A stretch of DNA of 64,000 nt from the NCBI RefSeq assembly GCF_021401085.1, contig NZ_JACBFP010000001.1:186001-250000 (forward strand). The letters are read 5' to 3'. Positions 25,592 to 33,818 of the stretch are shown piece by piece. The notes under the pieces are model-generated. The model was not told the origin of the DNA. It saw nothing but the letters and a program-made list of their open reading frames with translations, and made no database searches. The stretch's first letter is position 1. Every line of letters begins with the position of its first letter. The position numbers and the translations under genes are program-made. The stretch comes from Chryseobacterium sp. R2A-55. GTDB lineage: Bacteria; Bacteroidota; Bacteroidia; Flavobacteriales; Weeksellaceae.

Positions 25592-27322
25592 TTATCTTTT
25601 TTTCACTGCATTCTTGCTGCTCTTTTTCACCCGTTTATTTAACGCTGGTTTGGTCAAATGTTCTAATGATGGAGACGGTTTGTAGAAGTTAGTATAAGCA
25701 TATTCTGCCGCTTTTCTAAGGTCAATGACGCCACCCGATTCGGAAATCAAATCGAATCTGTTGTTGGTATTGGACTTGATCATTGCATTTACCGAGGATT
25801 TATTGGCGGTCTTTACGAAAGCCTCAATGATCTGCTCTGGTTTCAAATTCGGCATGTAGGCCAATAAAACAGCTGCGCCACCCGCTACGACAGGAGAAGC
25901 CATAGAAGTTCCCTGCAAATATTCATATTTGTTGTGTGGAACGGTGGAATAAATTTTATCACCCGGCGCAAAAACGTTGACCATTTTTTGGTTGTAGTTG
26001 GAGAAACTTGCCCGTAAAAACTCATTATCATTGGTAGAAGCTCCCACTACAATCATGTTGTTAATAAAAGGCTTTGCATCTTTCACATCTTTATAATTGG
26101 TTGGGTATGCCAGATCTTCAGAAATATCCTCATTTTCATTTCCAGCTGCTTTCACTAAGAGAACCCCTTTGTCTTGTGCATATTTAAAAGCATCCCAAAC
26201 ATAGGTTTTTCCAGGAGAAACCGGTTTACCGAAACTCATATTCAATATTTTGGCTCCATTATCAACTGCATACCGAATTGCATTTGCCACATCTTTATCC
26301 CTCTCATCACCATCTGGAACGGCACGAACCGTCATAATTTTGGCCACTTTATAGGCCACTCCGTACTGTATTTCCTTTCCTTGCGGATAACCTGCAATAA
26401 TTCCTGAAACGTGTGTACCGTGTTTCGCATCTGGTCCCTCATAATGATTATTTCCATAAAATTTTTCTGAATAATCATCATAATTATCCCCCACAATTGC
26501 AGCTCTAGGATCATAATCCAAATTATATTGCTTAGTGGCTTGTGGACCATAATAATCCAGAGCTTCCTTCATTTGATCTTCCAGAAATTTTTGTACTTCA
26601 ACCGGGGATTTTCCTTTTATGGCAGGATCCTGAGCGATTTGCCCCAAAACGGATGCCGCCATCGCCTGTTCCTGGGTTGCCGGTTTAATTGCTGCTACTA
26701 CTTCCGGAGTCAGGTTTTTCCCATCCAGCATGGCAACCATCGATGGTATCATTTTCTGGATCATGCTATAGGTTTCAAAACCTTGTTTTCCTTCAATACT
26801 TTTCTTGGTAAAAATCTCTTTCGATTTCATGTACATGGCAAATTCTTCCGGCATTTTGGCCTGGTTGGCTTTATTGGTCGAAGAATCGGCTCCTTCAAAA
26901 ATCGGTTGATATTTTTTTACCACCCGAGTCACTTCCATGTTGTCCACATCCACATCTCCATTTTTCCCGCCGATGAAGTTCCATCCGTAAATATCGTCCA
27001 CATAACCGTTTCCGTCATCATCTTTACCGTTGTTTGGAATTTCGTTTGGATTTTTCCACATATTATTGACCAAACCTGGATGATCCACCTGTACCCCACT
27101 ATCCAAAACTCCCACCACCACAGTTCTCGGTTTCAAACCCTTAGATTCCAAATACTTATAGGCATTTTGAGTATTGACTCCATAAACGTTGGTTGCCGAG
27201 AAATCCTTATGATACCAATTCATCAGATCTTGATCCTTCATCGGATCCACATTGGCTTTCGCAGTTTGGGCAAAGGTTGCAAAACCCGTCATAAAACAAG
27301 CCGCAATCAATATTTTTTTCAT
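25592..27322 (-). CDS. Secreted subtilisin-like serine protease (S8 family)
   Basis: A 576-residue protein with a signal peptide (KKILIAACFMTGFATFA) and the full triad: D74 in VGVLDSGVQVDHPG, H301 in KHGTHVSGIIAG and S473 in GTSMASPVVAGGA. The spacing between Asp and His, about 227 residues, is much longer than in subtilisin because of an inserted helical domain (about 125-265), a feature of a Bacteroidetes S8 subgroup. DDDGNGYVDD at 101-110 resembles a calcium-binding loop. No type IX sorting domain is present; the C-terminus is a basic tail (NKRVKKSSKNAVKKR). It lies 10 bp after the WbqC-like gene and is probably co-transcribed. Confidence 0.92.
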   Translation of the reverse strand: MKKILIAACFMTGFATFAQTAKANVDPMKDQDLMNWYHKDFSATNVYGVNTQNAYKYLESKGLKPRTVVVGVLDSGVQVDHPGLVNNMWKNPNEIPNNGKDDDGNGYVDDIYGWNFIGGKNGDVDVDNMEVTRVVKKYQPIFEGADSSTNKANQAKMPEEFAMYMKSKEIFTKKSIEGKQGFETYSMIQKMIPSMVAMLDGKNLTPEVVAAIKPATQEQAMAASVLGQIAQDPAIKGKSPVEVQKFLEDQMKEALDYYGPQATKQYNLDYDPRAAIVGDNYDDYSEKFYGNNHYEGPDAKHGTHVSGIIAGYPQGKEIQYGVAYKVAKIMTVRAVPDGDERDKDVANAIRYAVDNGAKILNMSFGKPVSPGKTYVWDAFKYAQDKGVLLVKAAGNENEDISEDLAYPTNYKDVKDAKPFINNMIVVGASTNDNEFLRASFSNYNQKMVNVFAPGDKIYSTVPHNKYEYLQGTSMASPVVAGGAAVLLAYMPNLKPEQIIEAFVKTANKSSVNAMIKSNTNNRFDLISESGGVIDLRKAAEYAYTNFYKPSPSLEHLTKPALNKRVKKSSKNAVKKR

Positions 27323-27332
27323 TTGATACTAT

Positions 27333-28007
27333 TTATTTGTTCTTAATATTACGTAAATAGGTCAGAGATTCCGGTCCTTTGTTACAGATCAGATCAAGAA
27401 TTGAAAGATCTTCTAGAAATCCCATTTTCTCCGAAAAAGTCTGATAATATTCTTCCATTTCAAATTCCGGGTCCTGTTTCGCCGAAAACTTCCCCCTGAA
27501 ATCAACTTTTGGGGGATTTTTCACATACTCACTATTCAAAGAATATGCCTTTTCGGTTTTCAAAATATTTTGAATGATTTTTAAGGCATTCAAATTAAAG
27601 TCTATGAGTGCTTCAGTCTTAAATTGAAATATTTCCTCTAGCCGGTTTTCATAAAATTCGAAATAAGGCGAACTTTGATAAGCGGTCTTAATGGATTTCC
27701 AGTGCAGCGATTGCCAGTTTTCGCGGTGGGAAATCTGTATCTCGCTCAACTTTCTTTTCCCATTATGACTGATCGGGATAATTAATGAAAGCTTGCCGTT
27801 TGCACCATAAATATTGCATCGGTTGCGATAAGTCTGTTTGGGAAAATTTTCATTTTGTTCAAAAGTGATCTCGTTTTCTTCCTTGAGGAAAACCGAAAAC
27901 CATGAAATTGGAGGCAGATAGAAAATGGGGAGCAGGATTTCCAAAGTATTTAGCTTTTTTGATTGGGTAAATTTGAGATTGGGCGCCAATAAGCATAACG
28001 TTCTCAT
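27333..28007 (-). CDS. WbqC-like family protein
   Basis: The core is LLPIFYLPPISWFSVFLKEENEITFEQNENFPKQTYRNRCNIYGANGKLSLIIP, which matches the WbqC family (PF08889): the xFYxPP start, the FPKQTYRNR box and the YGANGKLxLxxPI box. The SLHWKSIKTAYQSSPYFEFY stretch follows. Family members are found near surface-glycan genes and in flavobacterial housekeeping loci; the reaction is unknown. The ATG at 28007 gives 224 residues, but the first 21 do not resemble the family, and a TTG at 27944 just before EILLPIF may be the true start. A still longer frame to 28055 runs through the tRNA-Phe terminator and is rejected. Confidence 0.85.
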   Translation of the reverse strand: MRTLCLLAPNLKFTQSKKLNTLEILLPIFYLPPISWFSVFLKEENEITFEQNENFPKQTYRNRCNIYGANGKLSLIIPISHNGKRKLSEIQISHRENWQSLHWKSIKTAYQSSPYFEFYENRLEEIFQFKTEALIDFNLNALKIIQNILKTEKAYSLNSEYVKNPPKVDFRGKFSAKQDPEFEMEEYYQTFSEKMGFLEDLSILDLICNKGPESLTYLRNIKNK

Positions 28008-28040
28008 TATAGAAACCCCAAAATGGATCTCCTCATCATG

Positions 28041-28076
28041 AAAACAAAAAACCACCTACAATTAGTAGATGGTTTT
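28041..28076 (-). terminator. Terminator of tRNA-Phe
   Basis: A 9-bp stem (28051-28059 pairing with 28065-28073) with a 5-base loop. The single mismatch becomes a G-U pair only on the reverse strand. There it runs into TTTTTGTTTT, so it mainly serves the leftward tRNA-Phe. Confidence 0.8.
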
Positions 28077-28083
28077 TTTTCAG

Positions 28084-28156
<73 letters not shown>

Positions 28157-28175
28157 GTTTGGTAATTGAGTGCGG

Positions 28176-28207
28176 CAAAAATATAAACTTTATCGGTATT
28201 ACACAAA
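28176..28207 (-). promoter_or_regulatory. Promoter of tRNA-Phe
   Basis: On the reverse strand TTTG is followed after 20 bp by TATTTTTG, about 20 bases upstream of the mature 5' end. Confidence 0.8.
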
Positions 28208-28312
28208 CTTTTCGGAAAACTTTTTTGCTTTGAATAAAAACCCATTGATTTTCAGAAGGATTATTTTGCAAAATATCTTTCGGCAAATGTTTACTTTCAG
28301 ACAATTGCCTGT

Positions 28313-30136
28313 TTATTCTCCTTCTTCCTTCCGGATTTGTTCGCTCAATTCTTCCAAAACCGGTTTGATGGTACTTTCCGGAATCTCGCTGATTCGGATA
28401 TACATCAATCCGTCTATGGCGTCATTGAAACTTGGATCCACATTAAAAGAGATCACTTTCGCATTTTGCTTGATATATTTCTTGATCAAGACCGGCAATC
28501 TCATTTGAGGTTCCAGGTCGTCAATGATTTTATCCAACTTGTTCAGATCCGACTCCACTTCTTCAAAAAACAGACTTTTGTCCCGTTCTTTTAGCCTTAC
28601 CTTAAATTCTTTTTTGGGATGAACATACTGAGCAACCGCAGAATCGTAATAATTCGAACGCATGAACTCGATCATCAGAGATTTTGAAAATTCAGAAAAC
28701 TTATCAGATATACTCACTCCGCCCATCAGGAATTTGTATTCGGGATTTCTCACGCAAACATGGATGATCCCGCGCCAAAGAAGGAAAAGCGGCAATGGTC
28801 TCTGCTGATAATCCGCCGAAATATAGGCTCGTCCCATTTCGATGACTTTTCTGAAAAACGGTCTTAATTCCGGATCAAATTCAAACAGCGAACTGGTATA
28901 AAACCCATCAATTCCGTATTTCTTTAGTACTTCGGCCCCCAAAGCCATCCGGTATGCACCCACAATTTTCTTCTCGGCACTGTCCCACAAAAAAAGATGA
29001 TGGTAATGTTGGTCATACTCATCCAGGTCGAAAGGCAGGTTGCTTCCCTCTCCCACTTTTCGGAAGGTGAGTTCACGCTGTCTCCCGATTTCCCTCATAA
29101 TTGATGGAATCTCTGAATAGGCTGCGAAGAAAACTTCATAATTTCCATTTCGGAAAAGCAATTTATCCTTTTGGTACAGCGATTCTATATCTTTCACGAT
29201 ATCTTCTTGCGGTGTTTCGTCAATGATATTCTGAACCACATTTTCCCGCTTCATCACCGGAATATTGATCTTCAAATTCGGAATATTGAGCCGTTCGGTA
29301 ATCGATTTCCGCTTGTCATAATAGGATTTCAGCATGTAGATTTTCTTTTGCAGAAATTCCCCCAATTCATCCACAGACTCATATTCATCCATTGCTTTTA
29401 CGGAAACGCATTTCCCGAAACGGATTCTGATCGGCTTCTCCCTTTTGTGCATCATTTCAGATGGCAGCATCAAGGTTTGCAGATCCGGATGAATTTTTGC
29501 AGCCTGATAAAACAACGCACTATTCTTGGCATGGAAGTACATGGGGACCACCGGAACTTTCGCCATCTTAATCAGCTTCAGTGCTGGCTTTTCCCATTTC
29601 TTATCTAAAACATCACCGAACTCATTATTCTTGTTTGAAACCTCACCAGCCGGGAAAATTCCTACACAGCCCCCGTTTTTCAGATGAGTGAGCGTTTCAC
29701 GCATTCCGGTTGAACTGTTGCGGATTTCCTTTCTGTTTTCAAAAGGATTTACCGGAATCACATAAGGTTCCATCGGCTTTATTTTCTCCAAAAGGAAATT
29801 TCCCATGACTTTAAAATCCGGACGGATTTCAGTTAAAATTTTCGTCATCAAAATGCCGTCAATCGCACCTAAAGGATGGTTTGAAACCAGTATGAAAGGA
29901 CCCGTTTTGGGAATCTTCGCCAGATCTTCCTCAAAAACAACATATTTCAAATCCCTTTCCCTAACGAAAGAATCAAAGAAATCTTTCCCGGATTTATCTT
30001 TCAAGACGTCGTACAGCCGGTTTACCTTGTCCAACTTGGTAAGTCGCATCAACACCGAAGCGATCGGGCTTTTCAGAAAACCGACCTTATTCAGTCCAGA
30101 TGCAAGGATTAAATCATTTTTGGAAATTAGACTCAT
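28313..30136 (-). CDS. olsF: Bifunctional acyltransferase, OlsF-like (amino-acid lipid synthesis)
   Basis: A 607-residue fusion. The N-terminal part is a PlsC/OlsA-type acyltransferase, with VSNHPLGAIDGILM at 84-97 (H87 and D93 as the HxxxxD-type pair) and FPAGEVSNKN near 167. The C-terminal part (about 330-570) is an OlsB-type GNAT-like N-acyltransferase: MREIGRQRELTFRKVGEG, YDQHYHHLFLWD, IVGAYRM and IEMGRAYISADYQ. OlsF enzymes, known from Serratia and Flavobacterium johnsoniae, add a 3-hydroxy fatty acid to the amino group of ornithine or glycine and then a second acyl chain, giving phosphorus-free membrane lipids. Which amino acid is used here is not visible. It begins 6 bp after the aspartate kinase gene, so the two are one transcript. 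Confidence 0.87.
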   Translation of the reverse strand: MSLISKNDLILASGLNKVGFLKSPIASVLMRLTKLDKVNRLYDVLKDKSGKDFFDSFVRERDLKYVVFEEDLAKIPKTGPFILVSNHPLGAIDGILMTKILTEIRPDFKVMGNFLLEKIKPMEPYVIPVNPFENRKEIRNSSTGMRETLTHLKNGGCVGIFPAGEVSNKNNEFGDVLDKKWEKPALKLIKMAKVPVVPMYFHAKNSALFYQAAKIHPDLQTLMLPSEMMHKREKPIRIRFGKCVSVKAMDEYESVDELGEFLQKKIYMLKSYYDKRKSITERLNIPNLKINIPVMKRENVVQNIIDETPQEDIVKDIESLYQKDKLLFRNGNYEVFFAAYSEIPSIMREIGRQRELTFRKVGEGSNLPFDLDEYDQHYHHLFLWDSAEKKIVGAYRMALGAEVLKKYGIDGFYTSSLFEFDPELRPFFRKVIEMGRAYISADYQQRPLPLFLLWRGIIHVCVRNPEYKFLMGGVSISDKFSEFSKSLMIEFMRSNYYDSAVAQYVHPKKEFKVRLKERDKSLFFEEVESDLNKLDKIIDDLEPQMRLPVLIKKYIKQNAKVISFNVDPSFNDAIDGLMYIRISEIPESTIKPVLEELSEQIRKEEGE

Positions 30137-30142
30137 TGGGTA

Positions 30143-31381
30143 TCAGTTTGTCACTACCTGAATGACTTTATTAGAACTTTGCTCAAAAAGCACATTTTTG
30201 TCTTTATAGAAATCATTCAAGTCGTCTAATTTAGCATTTCTAATTGTATAAAGCGATACATTTTTCAAAAGTTCGGTCTGGAAATCTTTTTGAAGTTCAG
30301 AATTAAATTCATCGATTTGCCCGTATTTGTCTTCCAGACAGAGTTCCAGAGAAATCGCTGTATTCTGCATCAATGAGATTTTAATTTTATTTTTAACCAA
30401 TAAGGCAAAAATCTGCGTCAGATGCTGCTCTGCGATGAACGAGAAATCCCTGGTGGAAATCCGCATCATGTGCTGATTTTCCTTTAAAATATAGGATTCT
30501 GCTTTTTGCGCATCTGCTGAATTTCCCACTTTGGTCCCACTTTTTTTCGGTTCCAAAAACGACTTCACGAAAAATGGAATATTCTTTTGTTTCAGCGGCT
30601 GCAGGGTCTTCGGGTGAATTACTGAAGCTCCGTAATAAGCCATTTCAATCGCCTCCTCATAAGAAATCTCCGAGAGCAGCTGCACATTTTCAAATTTGCG
30701 CGGATCGCCGGTCATCACTCCGGGAACATCCTTCCAGATCGTCATCGCTTCCGCATTCATGCAGTATGCAAAGATCGCCGCAGAATAATCCGAACCTTCC
30801 CTTCCTAAAGTCACTGTGAAATTATTTTCCTCGGAACCGATAAATCCCTGAGTGACATAGCAAATGGACTGATCCAGCTTACAAATATTTTTTTCGGTTT
30901 CTTCCCAGTTTACATTTCCTTCGCGGTAAAAATTATCTGTTTTGATGTAATCTCTCGCATCAATCCACTTGTTGGTAAACTGAATATCATTTAAATATTC
31001 ACTTAAAATTTTTGAAGAAATCATCTCGCCGCAGCTTACGACTTGGTCATAAACAAAATTGTAATTCGGTGACTTATTTCGTCTTAAAAATGATTCGATG
31101 TCATCAAAAAACAACGAAATTTCTGCAAAAACCGGATGACCAGAAGCAAAAATTCCATTTGAAATATCCAGGTGGTTTTGTTTGATCTTTTCGATTTCCT
31201 GCTGATAATCCACTTTGTCAAAATAATTGTGAACCACCATTTCAAGCGCATTCGTGGTCTTTCCCATAGCGGAAACCACCAGCAGACATTGCTCGAAACC
31301 TTGCGACTCCAAAACCAATGCCACATTTTTTATGCCTTCCGCATCTTTTACCGATGCTCCACCAAACTTAAAAACCTTCAT
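30143..31381 (-). CDS. lysC: Aspartate kinase
   Basis: A 412-residue protein beginning MKVFKFGGASVKDA, the kinase phosphate-binding KFGG motif, and containing VTLGREGSDYSAAIFAYC near 200, the aspartate-binding segment. Two ACT-like regulatory segments occupy the last 120 residues, so feedback control by an amino acid is likely. It phosphorylates aspartate at the entry to lysine, threonine and methionine synthesis. There is no fused homoserine dehydrogenase. It leads the operon with olsF. Confidence 0.92.
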   Translation of the reverse strand: MKVFKFGGASVKDAEGIKNVALVLESQGFEQCLLVVSAMGKTTNALEMVVHNYFDKVDYQQEIEKIKQNHLDISNGIFASGHPVFAEISLFFDDIESFLRRNKSPNYNFVYDQVVSCGEMISSKILSEYLNDIQFTNKWIDARDYIKTDNFYREGNVNWEETEKNICKLDQSICYVTQGFIGSEENNFTVTLGREGSDYSAAIFAYCMNAEAMTIWKDVPGVMTGDPRKFENVQLLSEISYEEAIEMAYYGASVIHPKTLQPLKQKNIPFFVKSFLEPKKSGTKVGNSADAQKAESYILKENQHMMRISTRDFSFIAEQHLTQIFALLVKNKIKISLMQNTAISLELCLEDKYGQIDEFNSELQKDFQTELLKNVSLYTIRNAKLDDLNDFYKDKNVLFEQSSNKVIQVVTN

Positions 31382-31564
31382 GTAAATATTTAAAAACCAA
31401 TATTTTAACTGAAAAATGATTTCTCAAGAATTCCATATTTTCCCAAAAAATTTGAAGCTCCAAAAATACTTATTTCACGTGGGATACAAAAACTTATTTC
31501 CACAAAAAGATTTTAGAGAAACCATCGTACCAGAACGTCTATCAGACATTCCATGTCACTTCAC

Positions 31565-31587
31565 AAAAAAATCCCTCCGTAGGGACT
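31565..31587 (-). terminator. Terminator of purA
   Basis: On the reverse strand TCCCT pairs with AGGGA around ACGG, followed by seven Ts. It begins 7 bases past the purA stop codon. Confidence 0.85.
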
Positions 31588-31593
31588 TTTATA

Positions 31594-32880
31594 CTAAAAT
31601 AATTCCTTGCGGATGATGTTCTGACTTCTTTCCGGACCAACTGAGACCAAGTAAACATTAATTCCCAAATACCCTTCGATGAACTCGATGTATTTCTTGG
31701 CGTTTTCCGGAAGTTCGTCATAACTTCTGGCGTGGGAAATATCTTCATCCCACCCTTCAAGTTCCTCGTAAATCGGTTCGTAATCATATAATTTAGTGGT
31801 AGAAGAGGTGAAATAATCAATGATTTTACCATCTTCCGTTTTGTAAGCCGTAGCTATTTTAAGTGGCGAAATGCCGGAAAGCACATCCAGTTTGGTAATC
31901 ACCAGATTGTTGATCCCGTTGATCATGGTCGCGTGACGCAGTGAAACCAGATCCAACCAACCGGTTCTCCTTGGTCTTCCGGTAGTTGCACCAAATTCAA
32001 AACCGATCTTTCTGATTTTTTCGCCGAGTTCATTGTCGAGTTCTGTGGGAAAAGGTCCATGTCCGACTCTGGTAGTATAAGCTTTCGCTACACCGATGAG
32101 ATTCTGCAGACTTGTCGGAGGAACTCCAGCGCCTGCACAAACACCACCGGTGGTGGGAGATGAAGACGTCACATAAGGATAAGTCCCAAAATCAATATCC
32201 AGCATTAATGCTTGTGCACCCTCGAACAGAATATTTTTCCCGTCGTGAATGGCGTGATTCAATTCCACTTCAGTATCCACAATTCGGTCCTGCAATTTTT
32301 TACCATATTCTAGAAACTCATGGTAGATTTCATCGAATTCCAATCCAGGTTTTTCAAAATATTTCTCAAAAAGAGAATTTTTGATCTTAAGGTTTTTTCT
32401 AATCTTCTCGGCTAAAATATCTGGATTCAAAAGATCCACCATACGGATTCCCACTCTGGCGATTTTATCTTCGTAGCACGGTCCGATTCCTTTTTTTGTG
32501 GTGCCGATTTGGGTCCCCCCCTCTTCTTCTTCGCGGTATTGGTCCAGCAAAATATGGTAAGGCATGATGACATGCGCTCTTCTGGAAATATAGACGTGGT
32601 CAGTTTTCAGCCCTTTGCTTTCAATCTGTTCAATTTCGCGGATAAAAGATTTTGGATTCACCACTACGCCGTTTGCGATGATGCATTTCCCTTTGCACTG
32701 CAGCACTCCGGATGGAAGGAGGTGAAGGACGAATTTCTCATCGCCCACATAAACGGTGTGACCGGCATTGTCTCCGCCCTGAAAACGAACGACGTAATCT
32801 GATTTTGCGGAAAGCACGTCCGTAATCTTTCCCTTGCCTTCGTCACCATACTGAAGACCTACAACCACATAAGTTGCCAT
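31594..32880 (-). CDS. purA: Adenylosuccinate synthetase
   Basis: A 428-residue protein with all family boxes: GLQYGDEGKGKI (8-19, P-loop with the catalytic Asp), FQGGDNAGHTVY (33-44, with the catalytic His), GIGPCYEDKIAR near 132 and TTGRPRRTGWLD near 300. It joins aspartate to IMP with GTP, the first committed step to AMP. The length is the family norm. A consensus promoter is just upstream and a terminator just downstream, so it is monocistronic. Confidence 0.97.
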   Translation of the reverse strand: MATYVVVGLQYGDEGKGKITDVLSAKSDYVVRFQGGDNAGHTVYVGDEKFVLHLLPSGVLQCKGKCIIANGVVVNPKSFIREIEQIESKGLKTDHVYISRRAHVIMPYHILLDQYREEEEGGTQIGTTKKGIGPCYEDKIARVGIRMVDLLNPDILAEKIRKNLKIKNSLFEKYFEKPGLEFDEIYHEFLEYGKKLQDRIVDTEVELNHAIHDGKNILFEGAQALMLDIDFGTYPYVTSSSPTTGGVCAGAGVPPTSLQNLIGVAKAYTTRVGHGPFPTELDNELGEKIRKIGFEFGATTGRPRRTGWLDLVSLRHATMINGINNLVITKLDVLSGISPLKIATAYKTEDGKIIDYFTSSTTKLYDYEPIYEELEGWDEDISHARSYDELPENAKKYIEFIEGYLGINVYLVSVGPERSQNIIRKELF

Positions 32881-32905
32881 AAATTTATACTTTTTTAGAT
32901 TTCTA

Positions 32906-32937
32906 CAAAATTAGTTTTAATAAAAATATCGGGCAAA
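32906..32937 (-). promoter_or_regulatory. Promoter of purA
   Basis: On the reverse strand TTTG, 20 bp and then TAATTTTG, a full match at both boxes. The predicted leader is about 20 bases. Confidence 0.8.
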
Positions 32938-32972
32938 AATTGTGGAAAAATAATTGTCTGGACCAGAATGAC

Positions 32973-33641
32973 TCAGCCTGAAAACGGAGCATCCAAAAAA
33001 TCATTGAGGGGTTTTATGGATTGATATATTTTGGAAAAGTGATGGATGGCTTTCTCCGAATGAAGCTCAGCATCTGCAACTGGGTGGATCACCACGAAAC
33101 TTTTCAGCTTAAGATATTCCGCCATCGGGTCGTATTTTTCGAATCCTTGCGGAACTTTCACCAGCTTGTCTTCCACGCTCAATCCCCGGAAATTATTTCT
33201 GAAATCGTCTTTTTTTAAGATTTCTAAAAATTCAGCTCCATTCATTGAAATCTCCTTTCGGATTTCCTTTAAAACAGGACTTTTAGGTTGATAAGCACCG
33301 CCTGCCAAAAATGACTTGCCGGGTTCGATGTGCAGGTAATACCCGGAAACCTTATTGCCTTTTCCAATTCCTAAACCAGCGCCGAAATTGCTTTTGTATG
33401 GCGTTTTATCTTTTGAAAAGCGGACGTCTCTGTAGATTCTGAACAGGGATTTTTTGGCGTCCAATTTGCCAATATCCTCGTCAAATTTTGCGATTTCTTC
33501 AATCAGTTTTTCCACAAAAACGATGACGTTTTCATTTGCGGAAATATACTTCTCCTTGTTTTCAAGGAACCATTCGCGGTTATTGTTTCTGGATAGTTCG
33601 CGAAGGAACTGCAGCGTGGAATTTTCGATGACCGGATTCAT
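32973..33641 (-). CDS. DUF2461 family protein
   Basis: A 222-residue protein with the DUF2461 (TIGR02453) pattern: TLQFLRELSRNNNREWFLENKEKY at the start, then SLFRIYRDVRFSKDKTPYKSNFGA, then GYYLHIEPGKSFLAGGAYQP. The reaction is unknown. Its conserved Arg/Asp/Lys residues hint at a catalytic role. The gene is monocistronic between purA and the divergent helicase gene. A reverse-strand TAATTTTG (33659-33666) is a plausible -7 box. Confidence 0.87.
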   Translation of the reverse strand: MNPVIENSTLQFLRELSRNNNREWFLENKEKYISANENVIVFVEKLIEEIAKFDEDIGKLDAKKSLFRIYRDVRFSKDKTPYKSNFGAGLGIGKGNKVSGYYLHIEPGKSFLAGGAYQPKSPVLKEIRKEISMNGAEFLEILKKDDFRNNFRGLSVEDKLVKVPQGFEKYDPMAEYLKLKSFVVIHPVADAELHSEKAIHHFSKIYQSIKPLNDFLDAPFSG

Positions 33642-33783
33642 AAGCTGTAGATTTTGATCAAAATTAAAACAAATTGTAAACTTTCTCCTTATTTATTTTT
33701 AATAAAAAATTAAAAAAAGTCGTTAATTTTTATCAAAAATAAAAAAAATTTCCGCCACCTGTCTTACCTTCCAACTTTTTCCG

Positions 33784-33791
33784 TATCTTTG
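33784..33791 (+). promoter_or_regulatory. Predicted -7 box of the DEAD-box helicase gene
   Basis: TATCTTTG matches TAnnTTTG and lies 27 bases before the ATG at 33819. No good -33 TTTG is seen at the right distance. Confidence 0.45.
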
Positions 33792-33818
33792 CCGCCAAAT
33801 TATTAGACGATCATTTAC

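Noticed and set aside
26528-27346. 272-codon open frame on the + strand
   Set aside because: It is antisense to the S8 protease, whose catalytic triad is complete. The composition (many H, F, I) marks a shadow frame.
28008-28055. Longer N-terminus for the WbqC-like gene
   Set aside because: The added codons lie within a few bases of the tRNA-Phe terminator and show no family similarity. The ATG at 28007 or TTG at 27944 is more likely.
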